DNA of 64,000 nt from contig JBBBDQ010001124.1 in the NCBI GenBank assembly GCA_037127315.1, positions 1,670,001 through 1,734,000 of the forward strand, in the 5' to 3' direction. Of the stretch, positions 11,440 to 21,084 are shown piece after piece. The translations under genes and the position numbers were made by a program. Numbering within the stretch: the stretch's first letter is position 1; each line of letters opens with the position of its first letter. Source of the DNA: Ascarosepion bandense. Taxonomy: Eukaryota; Mollusca; Cephalopoda; Sepiida; Sepiidae. Below the pieces are notes generated by a model. It did no database searches. It saw only the letters and a list, made by a program, of their open reading frames with translations, and was not told the origin of the DNA.

Positions 11440-11966
11440 TAAAAGATTATGGTAGAGTTAGACCTAAAAGGTTCAGGGAGATGTAGTGGGATCGGTTAGC
11501 TAATTAGCATGATGGCTGAAATGTTGTAACAACAAGGGCGAGGACAATAGTCCAAATGTAAATTGTGTAAACAAGAACTCCTCACCCCAAAAATTCAGAT
11601 GAAAAGTAAAGTATGTTTTTTAAGAATGGCAAAAGCTGATTGGCACATGCTGACCAATTGAGGTGGTGTCTTGGAGACAGAGACTAGCCAGAGGATGCTG
11701 AAAAATTGTATAAGGAACCACAAGAAAATGATAACAGCTCAGAAGAAACAATGTGGGCACAGGAGTTTTCTGGGGGGTCAGAAAAGAACCCTTAAAGACC
11801 TGTCAGGAAAGAATAGACCACCAAAATGGGGAGGGGATGTAGGAGAAGCAATAGGTCAACTCAGAGAGTTAGACCTAAAAGGTTCAGGGAGATGTAGTGG
11901 GATTGGCTAGCTAATTATAATTAGCATAGCCATACCCCTATATATATATGTGACATATCTGAGATA
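11440..11966 (+). mobile_element. 3' end fragments of a Gypsy-type LTR element
   Basis: 11580-11836 matches 13205-13438 (the MLKNCIRNHKKM-coding stretch and a purine-rich run AAATGGGGAGGGGA). TGTAGGAGAAGCAATA follows directly at 11837, the start of the same LTR as at 13439, continuing to the GAGATAACA region at about 11966. A separate LTR scrap lies at 11456-11510. The polypurine tract followed by TG is the expected internal-to-LTR junction. Confidence 0.6.
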
Positions 11967-12125
11967 ACATTGGGGTTATTCTGTACAGCTTCCTGAAATC
12001 TAATCAGAACATCTCTGCAGAAGTTTTACTGCTATTAACTGAATGAATTACGCATTCAATTAAGCAAAATATGACCTGTACTGGTTTATCAACATGAGCC
12101 AATTCTGACCACAGCAATACTCAAT

Positions 12126-12473
12126 TTGAAAATACCTACAGGTTACCCGGATCTATACAAATACAAAGCAACCATTCTTCCGTGCATGGAATACTGCTGC
12201 CACATATGGTCAGGCGCCCCTGCTGTTCATCTCAGTGTTCTCGACAGGCTTCAAAGTAATGTGATAGGTACTGATTTAGTGGCTCGACTACAGCCAGTTC
12301 CCCACCGACGAGATGTGGCTGCCCTTTGTCTGTTCTATAAATACTTTCATGGCTTCTGCTCTAACGAACTTAAGTCACTGGTGCCTCCGCAACAGGTGTT
12401 TACTTGTGCAACCAGACTGGCAACTGGGTCTCACTCATTCACACTTAGAGGAAGCTTTAAGAAAAATAGAAAC
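12126..12473 (+). pseudogene. jockey/CR1-like LINE fragment, RT C-terminal region
   Basis: A 116-codon stretch includes MEYCCHIWSGAPA, LVARLQPVPHRRDVAALCL and YKYFHGFCS, close to the C-terminal part of the LINE protein at 34573-35802. No RT catalytic residues are in this piece. It is cut on the right at about 12474 by LTR sequence, so the nesting order is LINE first, LTR element later. Confidence 0.8.
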
Positions 12474-12641
12474 TGTAGTGCGATTGGCTAGTTAATTATA
12501 ATTAGCATAGCCATACTCCTATATATATATGTGACATATCTGAGATAACAGACAGATTAAGATATCACGAGATTAAGTTAGAATGAGCACTTACCAACAT
12601 CATAAGAAAATTGCATCATTGTCATCTCATCAAATGAAACT

Positions 12642-13169
12642 ATGTTGGACATGGAAAACCCGGAGGAGTTTACAATTTGGCTAAAGTGTTTTGAAGATTA
12701 AAAAAAATTGAAGGATGACCAACACCAAAAACAAATCACAGATTTATTTTTGGCTACCTCAGGGTGTAGAGCTGTTAAACAAGTATCACTAATGACTTAC
12801 CCTGAAGAAATTGAAACTTTAGACTTTAAGGAAATTAAGGAGAGAATTTTAAAGTCTATCCAACCAAAAAGAAGGTTAGTCATTGCTGAGAGGACCAAGT
12901 TTCTGGCATTAAGACAAGAGTCAGGAGAACCTATCAGAAAATATCTCAGTAGACTAAGAGATACTAGTAGATATTGTGAATTTAATGAACTGAGACAAAA
13001 GAAGATGATTATAGAGGATGAATTAATCCAGCCTCGCCTTGTGGAAGGGTTAGATATTGCACCAAGACTTAAAACTTTGGAAAGATTACAATGTCTGTCC
13101 ACCTTAATGGAAAGACAGATAAGAGCACCATTAAGAATGTCTTACTCACTGATTGAAGATATGGTATAA
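12642..13169 (+). pseudogene. Gypsy-like gag remnant
   Basis: A methionine at 12642 opens MLDMENPEEFTIWLKCFED, followed by an in-frame TAA (12699-12701). The frame then stays open to 13169. Typical Ty3/Gypsy capsid features are visible: RTKFLALRQESGEPIRKYLS followed by RLRDTSRYCEF (the GE...F/Y..RLR..A..CEF pattern) and IEDELIQPRLVEGL (the DE.I..RLV.GL pattern). No zinc-knuckle Cys/His box remains before the stop. The function would be capsid formation for retrotransposition; this copy cannot make a full protein. Confidence 0.7.
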
Positions 13170-13204
13170 TGGAAATGAAAGAAGAGAAATAGTAAGATTC
13201 ATAA

Positions 13205-13290
13205 TGCAGAAGGGACAAAATGCAGCATTGGTTTTTAAGAATGACAGTGGCTTATTGGCACATGCTGACCAATTGAGGTGGTCAGGGACT
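13205..13290 (+). pseudogene. Integrase C-terminal scrap
   Basis: ALVFKNDSGLLAHADQLRW resembles the extreme C-terminus of Gypsy integrases (V.L.DGR.W.RHVDQLR). It follows the gag frame almost directly, so several kilobases of pol have been deleted between 13169 and 13205. The parallel copy near 11640 reads the same but with frameshifts. Confidence 0.5.
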
Positions 13291-13438
13291 AGACAGAAGA
13301 TGCTGAAAAACTGTATAAGGAACCACAAGAAAATGATAAACAATGAGGGCACAGGATTTTTCTGAGGGGTCAGGAAAGAAGAAAGTGAAATCTCCTATAG
13401 AGAGAAATCCTCTTGAGACCACCAAAAGTAGGAGGGGA

Positions 13439-13613
13439 TGTAGGAGAAGCAATAATTTTAGACCTAAAAGGTTCAGGGAGATGTAGTGGGATTGGCTAGC
13501 TAATTATAATTAGCATAGCCATACTCCTATATATATATGTGACATATCTGAAATAACAGAGAGATTAAGATATCATGAGATTAAGTTCAATGAGCACTTA
13601 TCAACATCATAAC
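13439..13613 (+). repeat. LTR of the Gypsy-type element
   Basis: Begins TGTAGGAGAAGC immediately after a purine tract (AAAAGTAGGAGGGGA) and ends near ATCATAACA, with a TATA-like run in the middle. About 175 bp, short for a Gypsy LTR. Confidence 0.6.
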
Positions 13614-13657
13614 AGAAACAAAAAGGGGTAACTTAAACAAAAACCTGCAATGAAATC

Positions 13658-13966
13658 AGTCAGTCAGTTAAGTGCCATACGTGATACACGCTTGGGCGAT
13701 CATGTCTCGAAAGAGACATGACTGGCTGGGCAGAAGATTATCCCGCAGTAGGTTGCCATTGCTTTCTGCGGTAGACTGGTTGCTGACCAAGGCTATAGAA
13801 CCCATTCTGTCCTGCTATTTAACCCATAACTGGAAGGAAAAGACAGATTAATACCTTTCCCGAGGGTATTTGTGCGTAAGTGAATACAATGGATTCAACT
13901 GGAATTCAAACTCGGCTCCTCAATTTCTTGTTCCGAGCTGATATCCACTGTACCACAACACACATC
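13658..13966 (-). mobile_element. SINE-A copy, full length
   Basis: A clean minus-strand copy with intact A-box region (TGGTACAGTGG), the B-box-like block, the TTCCAGTTATGGG body variant and the GACTGACTG tail at the left. Confidence 0.9.
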
Positions 13967-14088
13967 CAATGAAGTATATTTCTATATTTATTAATGTAAA
14001 AAAATAACAAAACAGTGTCCAATATGGAAGGGGGCATTTTTGTCTGTGCATAACTTTTACATTATATATATATATATATATATATATT

Positions 14089-14483
14089 AGAGAAAATTTT
14101 CAAAATTCAAAGGTGTCGGATGCACATTTCACATAAGATCTCTAACACCTCAGCAACATTGTTCTGTTCTAAATGGAGAAGGCCCTGGGGTAAAGGGGGA
14201 GGGGCAAGGTTAACAACATCAAGAATTGAGAGTTCCCTTAAGGTCAGGGAAGTGAGATTTTTTTAAGTTGGGGAATTAGGTTAAACAAAACAGAACAGGA
14301 CAGAGCTGGGAGGGGCGTAGATTACAGGGTGTATAGAGACAAATATCAAATGGTAGAGGCTAGTGAATGTTTACAGGGGTTTGAAACGGTATATTTAGGA
14401 GGGGAAGGAATTGATTTAAATGTAAGGTCTTAAAAATTTTTAATTAAGTTTACCTTCCTACTCTTCCACTTGGATTAAAGAAA

Positions 14484-14529
<46 letters not shown>

Positions 14530-15474
14530 TGGAGTTTGCATGCAATTATTGATTTCTTGTGGCATAATCTGTTCCAGAGCCCAAAATTCAATAACATCAT
14601 CATAAATTAGTTCCTCATGCATGCTTATTTTCATTAGTAATGAAATGAAGATTGCAAGAAAATAATCAGGTGTAATGAAAATGGTTTGTAAAACTTATAT
14701 ATTTACATATACTGTAAATATATTGTAAAACTTGTATATTTACATATACTGCTTTTGAGATTTAACTCGACCGGCAGTTGAGAGTAAGGAAAAATTTACT
14801 CACCCCAAAATCATTTTACTTGACTGACTTCATTTTTTTAATAGTCATCTTACGTAAACATTGCGTGAATCACTGATGAGAAACAAAAAAAATGAAATTT
14901 TAATTAAAATTTCGAACGTGTTAGAAAAGAATTTTTTAAATTTTCTAAAATAATAGCAACAAAATTTGATCTTTCCTCTTAATAATAGCATAAACATTTT
15001 GATGATAAAACTTTGTTTTTATTAAGTTTGAGCCCTCTTAATAACATGATATGCTGTTTTTTTTTTGGCAATTGAGTGGAGGTACCTAAATTTGTAGTTT
15101 CTTTCCTTTGTTTGACGACAACCTCAATCTCATAGATGATAAAAAAATGACTAATATTTTTCCAAATGAATTTCTTAAAATTTGTGAGTGTCTTTAATCT
15201 GGGCGACAGAGACATTTTGGGTCCACTCTGAAATCGTTAATTAAACGAATGTTTACACTGACCGTGACGATAAAAGGTCATTTTAAGTAACTTGTGAATC
15301 TTCAATGGCATACTTTTGGATTGTAAAGGGAATCAGATTTCCTTTTTCTATATTTGAAGGACACGTTTCATTGCAAGATTTTTAATCGACCACGGGCAAG
15401 TAGAGCAATAAACATTAATTGCCCAATTAATCGACTGATTCAGTCGGGCGAGTGAAATCTCAAAGGCTATATAT
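14089..15474. other. No gene seen
   Basis: Contains the (TA)n tract 14489-14526 and AT-rich DNA. The 78-codon minus-strand frame at 15215-14979 has no recognisable family features. Confidence 0.5.
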
Positions 15475-15800
15475 ATATATTCATCATCCACATACAAACC
15501 TGTTTCACTGTATCACAGCTCATCAGTGTGGCTAGATATCCACCTGCTTCTGGCAGGGGTCAAAACTCAACAAATTTGGTGTCAGTCAGAGGCGCTAACC
15601 CCATAAGCTATAGGCACATGGAATCAGAGAAGGGAAATTTTATTATGTTATATATAAGCAGTGTATACACATGCCAGTCACTGAAAGAACTCAATTCATT
15701 GCTGTAGAATAATGCATAAATCGCAGCAGTGGTAATTGTTTTTTTTTTTTTTAATTTTTCTCTCTAGAGAGCTCAATCATAATGAGAGCATAATATATTT
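15475..15800 (-). mobile_element. SINE-B copy with 5' extension and intact hammerhead
   Basis: On the minus strand: a roughly 150-bp upstream segment (TGAGCTCTCTAGAGAG..., GAACTCAATTCATT inverted), a tRNA-like head (A box TAGCTTATGGGG, B-box-like GAGTTTTGACCC), the hammerhead at 15531-15488, and a short (TA)n at 15468-15480. The whole arrangement, including the upstream segment, recurs in opposite orientation at 25320-25665. The repeat unit is therefore about 330 bp rather than only the tRNA-like part. Confidence 0.75.
15488..15531 (-). ncRNA. Hammerhead ribozyme (type I), all core bases present
   Basis: 5' to 3' on the minus strand: stem I CCACA; core CTGATGA; stem II GCTGT-GAT-ACAGT (four Watson-Crick pairs plus G-U); GAA; stem III ACA-GGTT-TGT; cleavage-site base A; stem I return TGTGG. 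Every conserved core position is canonical. Predicted cleavage lies between plus-strand positions 15493 and 15492. Known hammerheads in Schistosoma SINE-like DNA set a precedent for a pol III repeat with this ribozyme. Activity is inferred from structure only. Confidence 0.75.
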
Positions 15801-15834
15801 GTCATCCACCCTATTAGTTATTGTTTTATATAGA

Positions 15835-15988
15835 GATAAGAAAAATTAAGGCAGACACATTATTTCATGGTGAATGGGAAGTATAGGCCTATTTCAGACG
15901 AACCATCATCAGCTTCTGTCTTTATTTTACAAAGAATTTTACTTCCGATTCTCCATGAGATTACGTGTCTGCCTTAATTTTTCTTATA
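15835..15988. repeat. Foldback (about 45-bp arms) around a hammerhead-like core
   Basis: Left arm AAGAAAAATTAAGGCAGACA... and right arm ...TGTCTGCCTTAATTTTTCTT are exact complements over 23 bp and similar for about 20 more. The apex contains the motif described at 15878-15916. Confidence 0.75.
15878..15916 (-). ncRNA. Hammerhead-like motif with weak stem II
   Basis: Minus strand: stem I GAAG/CTTC, core CTGATGA, stem II TGG-TTCG-TCT (one G-C, one G-U, a U-U mismatch), GAA, then the self-complementary ATAGGCCTAT as stem III, then A as cleavage base. The core bases are all correct. The short stem I and poor stem II make activity doubtful. Confidence 0.5.
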
Positions 15989-16086
15989 TTTGCTCTATAT
16001 GTATTTATATGCATATATGTTTAGAGCTCTCCTACCACTGTATGTATAGGATACTCCTTTGGATTCTTCTATACCCATACTGCATG

Positions 16087-16134
<48 letters not shown>

Positions 16135-16259
16135 AATAACTATTAATCATTGTAAAAGGATCGTATTTTTTAAAAAAGCCATGCCATTTACATTATAGCA
16201 AACTACCCACATTTTTTTTTTGTGTTCCACTGATGAAATGTAAGTTTTACTGACTTTCT

Positions 16260-16455
16260 TTTCACAAACTAATACTTTATGGGACCAACTCCTAAGAGGA
16301 TGCTTCCCTGATTACTACGATCTTAACCTGTTCAAGTTTAGCATTAACCCTAATCTTCCCCACATATATTTATAAACTGTGCTCTTTACATCTTAATTTT
16401 TAACCCTTTACTTTGAGTGGCCCTTGGGCCTTGCACAGGGTGAATATTATTGTAA
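16260..16455 (+). repeat. Interspersed repeat E, second copy
   Basis: Carries TCTTAACCTGTTCAAG, the AATCTTCCCCACAT block and GAGTGGCCCTTGGGCCTTGC in the same order as 5440-5650. Confidence 0.55.
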
Positions 16456-16574
16456 AAAAACAAAAAAATACCATGCTATATATTTATAAAGAATAGAGGT
16501 TCAGACTAGTGATAACACAAGACTTAAATTTCTTATAATTAACATTACATTTTATTTCACTTTAATATTTCATC

Positions 16575-16720
16575 AGTACGTGGGTGACTCTGTGGCCCCT
16601 GACTTAAAATGTGGTCCATACATTCTTGTCTGCAATCAGAGAGAAACTCTTTTCCCATTCACTGCTAGCGTTGGTTGTTTATACATCTCTCTGTCGTCTT
16701 TCTTGTTTACACATTTGAAA
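16575..16720 (-). repeat. Interspersed repeat G
   Basis: The reverse complement shares a GAATGGGAAAAGAGTTTCTC-like and ATTGCAGACAAGAATGTA segment with 54880-55010 and 55565-55645. Low copy here; non-coding; class unknown. Confidence 0.5.
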
Positions 16721-17767
16721 ACAATTTATGTACTGTTGTGAAGTTACGTGATTCTCCAACTAGCAGCTGGGAAGTCACCTTATGCCAGCCCTGCACTTTG
16801 CTCTTTTGATGCGCTGGTGTGTTATTGAGTGCCAATTCTATCCTGGCATCACACTGCACATGTATCTATACACATCTACACACTCATTGAAATATATATA
16901 TGTGTGTATATGTGTGTGTCTGCATGCACAGTATGATCAATGTAACTAGTCAACGATAAGGCAAAACTAATTAATGGAAAATATAATTTATTTCTTGCAA
17001 AATTAACTTCAACTCATGAATAACTGACTGCTTTACAGGTTCAATCCTCTGATATGATCTTATCTATTATTTGTTGATAAAGAAATATGACCATTCCGTT
17101 GTTATAATGAAAATCATTCCATTTTTTAGAAAAAAACAGACCTTTTTCCTATTATCTAAATTTGATATTTTGTTAATTTTATATTGGTGCTTTTTTGTAT
17201 CTACTTACTTATCTACCAGCGGACAATGTTCATAAAAGATTATTCCAAAATATACAGGTTCTGGTGCTAACTTATTAAACATGGATCTGTTAATGGTTCT
17301 CTTTCTATAGATAAACTTTATGCCATCCTATAAAAAAGATTTATAGCCAAACTTTCTGAATTAATATTTGGCCAAATGCTTTTTATGTGCTTGTTTTATT
17401 TGTTTCATAAAAATGGAATCACAATCACGAAATATGCAAGTTGCAGTAGGAAAAACGAGAAGGAAATCAAAATTTTAAAAAAAGAAGAATTATTAAAAAT
17501 AAAAGTGAGAGAGCGAATGGAAGGATTTCAAATTTTTTATCTTCTCTTTTGCAAGTCGTTTCAGAGACACTAGCAAAAAAGATAAAATGCTTACTCAAAG
17601 TGAAATTTGTAAAGAAACAGACATTTATTAAAATGGCAAAATATTATAATATTTAAAATATAGGCTTTCACAAAATTTCCCTTTTGCATCTCAAACTATC
17701 AAGGCAAAAAGTTGTTTTAAAATACAAATCGTTCTCTTTTAAAGAACAACTTTTCAGAATATGTTTG
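16721..17767. other. No gene seen
   Basis: AT-rich DNA. The short open frame at 17376-17573 is lysine-rich with no recognisable features. Confidence 0.5.
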
Positions 17768-18073
17768 GATGTGCTTTGTGGTGCAGTGGTTATCACTTTG
17801 GGCGATCAAGTCTCAAAAGAGACATGACTGACTGGGCAGAAGATTATCCTGCAGTATGTTGCCATTGCTTTCTGCGGTAGACTGGTTGCCAGCCAAGGCT
17901 ATAGAACCTAATCTGTCCTGTTATTTAGCTCATAACTGGAGGGAAGAGACAGATTAATACCTTTACCAAGGGTATTTGTGCATAAGTGAATGCAAGGAAT
18001 TCAACTGGAATTCGAACTCAGCTCCTAGATTTCTCGTTCTAAGTCGATATCCAATGCACCACAACGCACATCC
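17768..18073 (-). mobile_element. SINE-A copy with a second, inverted head at its far end
   Basis: A minus-strand SINE-A runs from its head at about 18071 to a point inside its tail at about 17799. There it is joined to a plus-strand SINE-A head (GGATGTGCTTTGTGGTGCAG, 17768-17787). The two heads therefore form a roughly 23-bp terminal inverted repeat matching at 21 positions. Either a fusion of two copies or a template switch. Confidence 0.7.
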
Positions 18074-18344
18074 CAATGTTCTTATTTTATCACATAGCCA
18101 TAAGTTTTTCACAAAAAATGGTTTTAAACATGGAATTATATTATTAATAATTTATTATTATTTTATTTTGCTCTTGTAAATATTGTTAGGTATGTATGAT
18201 CGTATTTGACATCCTTATGGGGGTCACAATCACTAAATGTTAGAGTCAAATTGTCGAATGTTTGTGGTGAGTAGTCATTTCGCAAATGAAACTAACCTAT
18301 GAAATGGCAATTTTTTGAAGATTTTTTGTAGGTGTGCATAATCT

Positions 18345-18830
18345 TCTTCTTCTTCTATGTGCCATGTCCTTTCAGGACGTAGACAATCATGGCTTTCCAC
18401 ATCTCCCTATCCCTCATGGCTCTTAGCACGCTTTCTCCTGTCACTCCACGCAACCCCCGTTTCATCATCCAACTGATCAGGTTCTTCAAACATGTTGTCC
18501 GCTGCTTTCCCCCATCTCTTTTTCCCTCTATCTAGCCTGTCAATATCAGGTTCTCCAAGCCCTCTTTCCTCAGTGCATGTCCTAGGAAGTTTAGCTGTTT
18601 CTTCCTGATACTCAGTATTAATTTTCTTTTCGTTTCCATCCTTTCCAAAACTTCATCATTGCTCACATGCTCGATCCATGATAGTCACAGTATCCTTCAG
18701 TAGAACCACATTTTAGCTGCTTCAATTTTTTACCTTCCTCTTTGATGATATTGTCCAGCATTCACTACTATATTGAAGAACTGACATGACATAGCAATGC
18801 ACCCTATTTCTGCTTATTATTTTTTAGAAA
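18345..18830 (-). pseudogene. RTE-like LINE 3' end
   Basis: Antisense to the plus strand, it encodes pieces matching the LINE protein at 36141-36690 (an RKRQLKFLGH-like block, EGLENLIL, and WTKHVSNDKVLER-like). It ends at a (GAA)n-type 3' terminus, TCTTCTTCTTC on the plus strand. Frameshifts are present and the RT domain is absent (5'-truncated). Confidence 0.75.
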
Positions 18831-19255
18831 AAAATGCGTACTATACATAGAGAATTATGGTAATTATCCTGTACATATAAATATATTCTCATGATAATGA
18901 CTCACTTAACCAAAATTATTACACCAGTGCAATAGGAATATAAATTTTCTATTTGGCATTATCTGTAGATTTTCCACAAGTTCTGCTTGTTCCAGTAATT
19001 ATCCTGAGACTCCTGCTAACCAAAGATGTTGATTGATTCGTCACTGTATAATTGTTTAAAACTCTTGTGGCTTTGTATCTATGTACTCTCTAAACTGCCA
19101 TTATAAATAATCGTGGATTTGTATTTTGAAAATGGATATTTTTGATTGTTTTCATGCCTTCCAGAATAACAATGTTTAATACAAAAAATGTGTCAAAATT
19201 GAAACAAATTTTATTCTATATCAGATATAAGTTAGGGACATACATCAAGAGATGT
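18831..19255. other. No gene seen
   Basis: AT-rich spacer. Confidence 0.5.
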
Positions 19256-19560
19256 CTCTCGTGGTGCAGTAGATATTGGCTCAAAACGAGAAATCGGTAA
19301 GCCGAGTTTGAAATCCAGTTGAATTCCTTGCATTCATTAATGTGCAAATACCATTTGGAAAGGTATTAATCCATCTCTTCCCTCCAGTTATGAGTGAAAT
19401 AACAGGACAGATTGGGTTCTATAGCCTTGGTTGGCAACCAGTCTACCACAGAAAGTAATGGCAACCTACTGCGGGATAATCTTCTGCCCAGTCAGTCATG
19501 TCTCTTTTGAGACATGATCGCCCAAGTGTGTATCACGTATGGCACTTAACTGACTGACTG
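19256..19560 (+). mobile_element. SINE-A copy, full length
   Basis: Starts CGTGGTGCAGTAGATATTGG and ends TTAACTGACTGACTGA. It is the left part of a longer unit shared with 40508-40960. Confidence 0.9.
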
Positions 19561-19718
19561 AATATAATAGTTGGAAATATGATTAAGGCTTCTATTGGGC
19601 ATAAAGTGGGGGATCAGTCTTATATTGTTATGAATTAATAAACTGATTCTCCACTAATTACTACATAATAATATAATACATTTCTTTCCCCTCTAGCTAT
19701 GAGTCAAATAACAGGACA
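19561..19718 (+). repeat. Non-SINE segment duplicated at 40798-40960
   Basis: The sequence after the SINE (ATAATAGTTGGAAATATGAT... through AATAAACTGAT, TACTAATTACTAC-like and CTAGCTATGAGTCAAATAA) recurs after the SINE at 40798 at high similarity. It includes the start of a second SINE-A body. SINE plus spacer plus partial SINE therefore moved or duplicated together. Confidence 0.75.
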
Positions 19719-20440
19719 GGAGTGTCTTTAAAAACTTGGAGGTAAGTAGGCTACCAGATCTAAGTGTGTTGTGTTGCAGTAGGACATGGTTATTTGCATC
19801 TCATGATAAGAATTTGTATGGCTCACCACAGGTAAACTAATTGATATTTGATCAGTGTTGATTGGGTCGCCACAAAGAAGGGGTATGATGTTTCAAGGCT
19901 CGAAAAGCCTTATGACCTACAGCTTACAACATCGCTGACAATGTGTGCTTATGCATCTAAATGATCTATTTTGCTAAAAGGATATATCGGGTGTTACTTT
20001 AGCAACACTTGGTATATATCATTTTCAGTCTTAAGGTAAGCGACAAACACCAGATATCTGAAATGAACTAAACAGCCTTAGACATATTAAATGTTGGCTA
20101 CCAAATATCTGATTTTAGTCACCAGACAGTTTGAGAGTGAGAGATCTGCATTGACTGTTGTTTGCAGTAGGTCTTAATGATTGTATTCTTTACTTTATCC
20201 TAGGATGGTTACCTCATTCATTATAGAAGACGCAGCTGCTGAAAGAGGAATTTGAAGTGTTTTTTTTCTTTTATGATGGTTCAGTTGTCTCATCCTTTTT
20301 TTATTTTTTGTAGATTTTTTTCTTGTTTCATTTCCCACCCCACCCCACCCTCATCCATTTTTATTTCTTTTTCATTTTTTTTTTTTTGTATTTGGATCTC
20401 TAGGAAATAGGAAGAATAAATAAATAATCACCACTTTTAT
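19719..20440. other. No gene seen
   Basis: No recognised repeat; it ends in a pyrimidine- and T-rich stretch upstream of the candidate exon. Confidence 0.5.
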
Positions 20441-20527
20441 TATTGTGCCTGAACTTCTGGCCACACAATGGAGAATTTCTGTTTTTATGATTTTCTCTCC
20501 CCTCTCCCCTCTCTCTCTTCATCACAG

Positions 20528-20678
20528 TGAAGAACAAACAATGCCACGGCTTGTAAACTGTCTGCATTTACCTGACCCTTGTAAAAGTGGAGATCTTCCT
20601 GGATTTACAAAGAGTGGCGGACTGTTTAAAGAACTACAAAAAGATGTAATCTTCAGTAGCATAAAACAACAACAATAA
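20528..20678 (+). CDS. Candidate 3'-terminal coding exon, unknown protein
   Basis: A strong acceptor context precedes it: a long C/T tract (20491-20520) ending ATCACAG at 20527. Only one frame is open after this AG. It encodes about 50 residues (EEQTMPRLVNCLHLPDP... ending ELQKDVIFSSIKQQQ) and stops at 20676-20678. An AATAAA overlaps the stop (20674-20679). Amino-acid composition is mixed and not repeat-like. I do not recognise the protein. Unlike most frames in this window it is neither microsatellite-derived nor part of an obvious transposable element. It could equally be a chance frame; no upstream exon was found. Confidence 0.3.
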
Positions 20679-20800
20679 AAGACAATGTCTGTTTTGATTG
20701 GTTCCTGTTATCGATAAGATAATTGGACGCTATTTTGTTAAAAAAAATAATAATATTTTGTCAACAGTTTTACTCTCCATTCTGTCAAATATATTTAATC

Positions 20801-21005
20801 AGGTATCATATATAATACACGCTTTGGGCGATCATGTCTTGAAAGAGACATGACTGACTAAGCAGAAGATTATCCTGCAGTAGTCTGCAAATCTTTCTGC
20901 GGTATTTGTGCGTAAGTGAATGCAAGGAATTCAACTGGAATTTGAACTCGGCTCTCCGAGTTGTCATTCCAAGTCGATATTCATTGCACCACAACACACA
21001 TCCTG
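20801..21005 (-). mobile_element. SINE-A copy with internal deletion
   Basis: Head (TGGTGCAATGAATAT-like) and tail are both present, but the CCAGTTATGGG...GGCAACC middle (about 90 bp) is missing. The deletion joins TTTGTGCG-side sequence directly to CTGCGGTA. Confidence 0.8.
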
Positions 21006-21084
21006 TCAAACATAAGAATGATTAAAAAAAACATGTCCATCATCTCTAATTAATATCATTCTGCTTATATCTATATACAGAGGC

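Larger units (their letters stand above)
12474..13616 (+). mobile_element. Collapsed Gypsy-type LTR retrotransposon
   Basis: Order: partial left LTR (12474-12603), gag frame (12642-13169), integrase-tail scrap (13205-13290), polypurine run ending 13438, and right LTR (13439-13613). Both LTR copies share TAATTATAATTAGCATAGCC, the TATA-like CCTATATATATATGTG and the GAGATTAAG...TCAACATCAT end. Protease, RT, RNase H and most of integrase are gone, leaving about 1.1 kb. It could only have moved with proteins supplied in trans. Confidence 0.7.

Noticed and set aside
16540..16590. CTGATGA followed by GAAA on the minus strand near 16569
   Set aside because: The intervening 11 nt cannot form stem II and no stem I partner exists.
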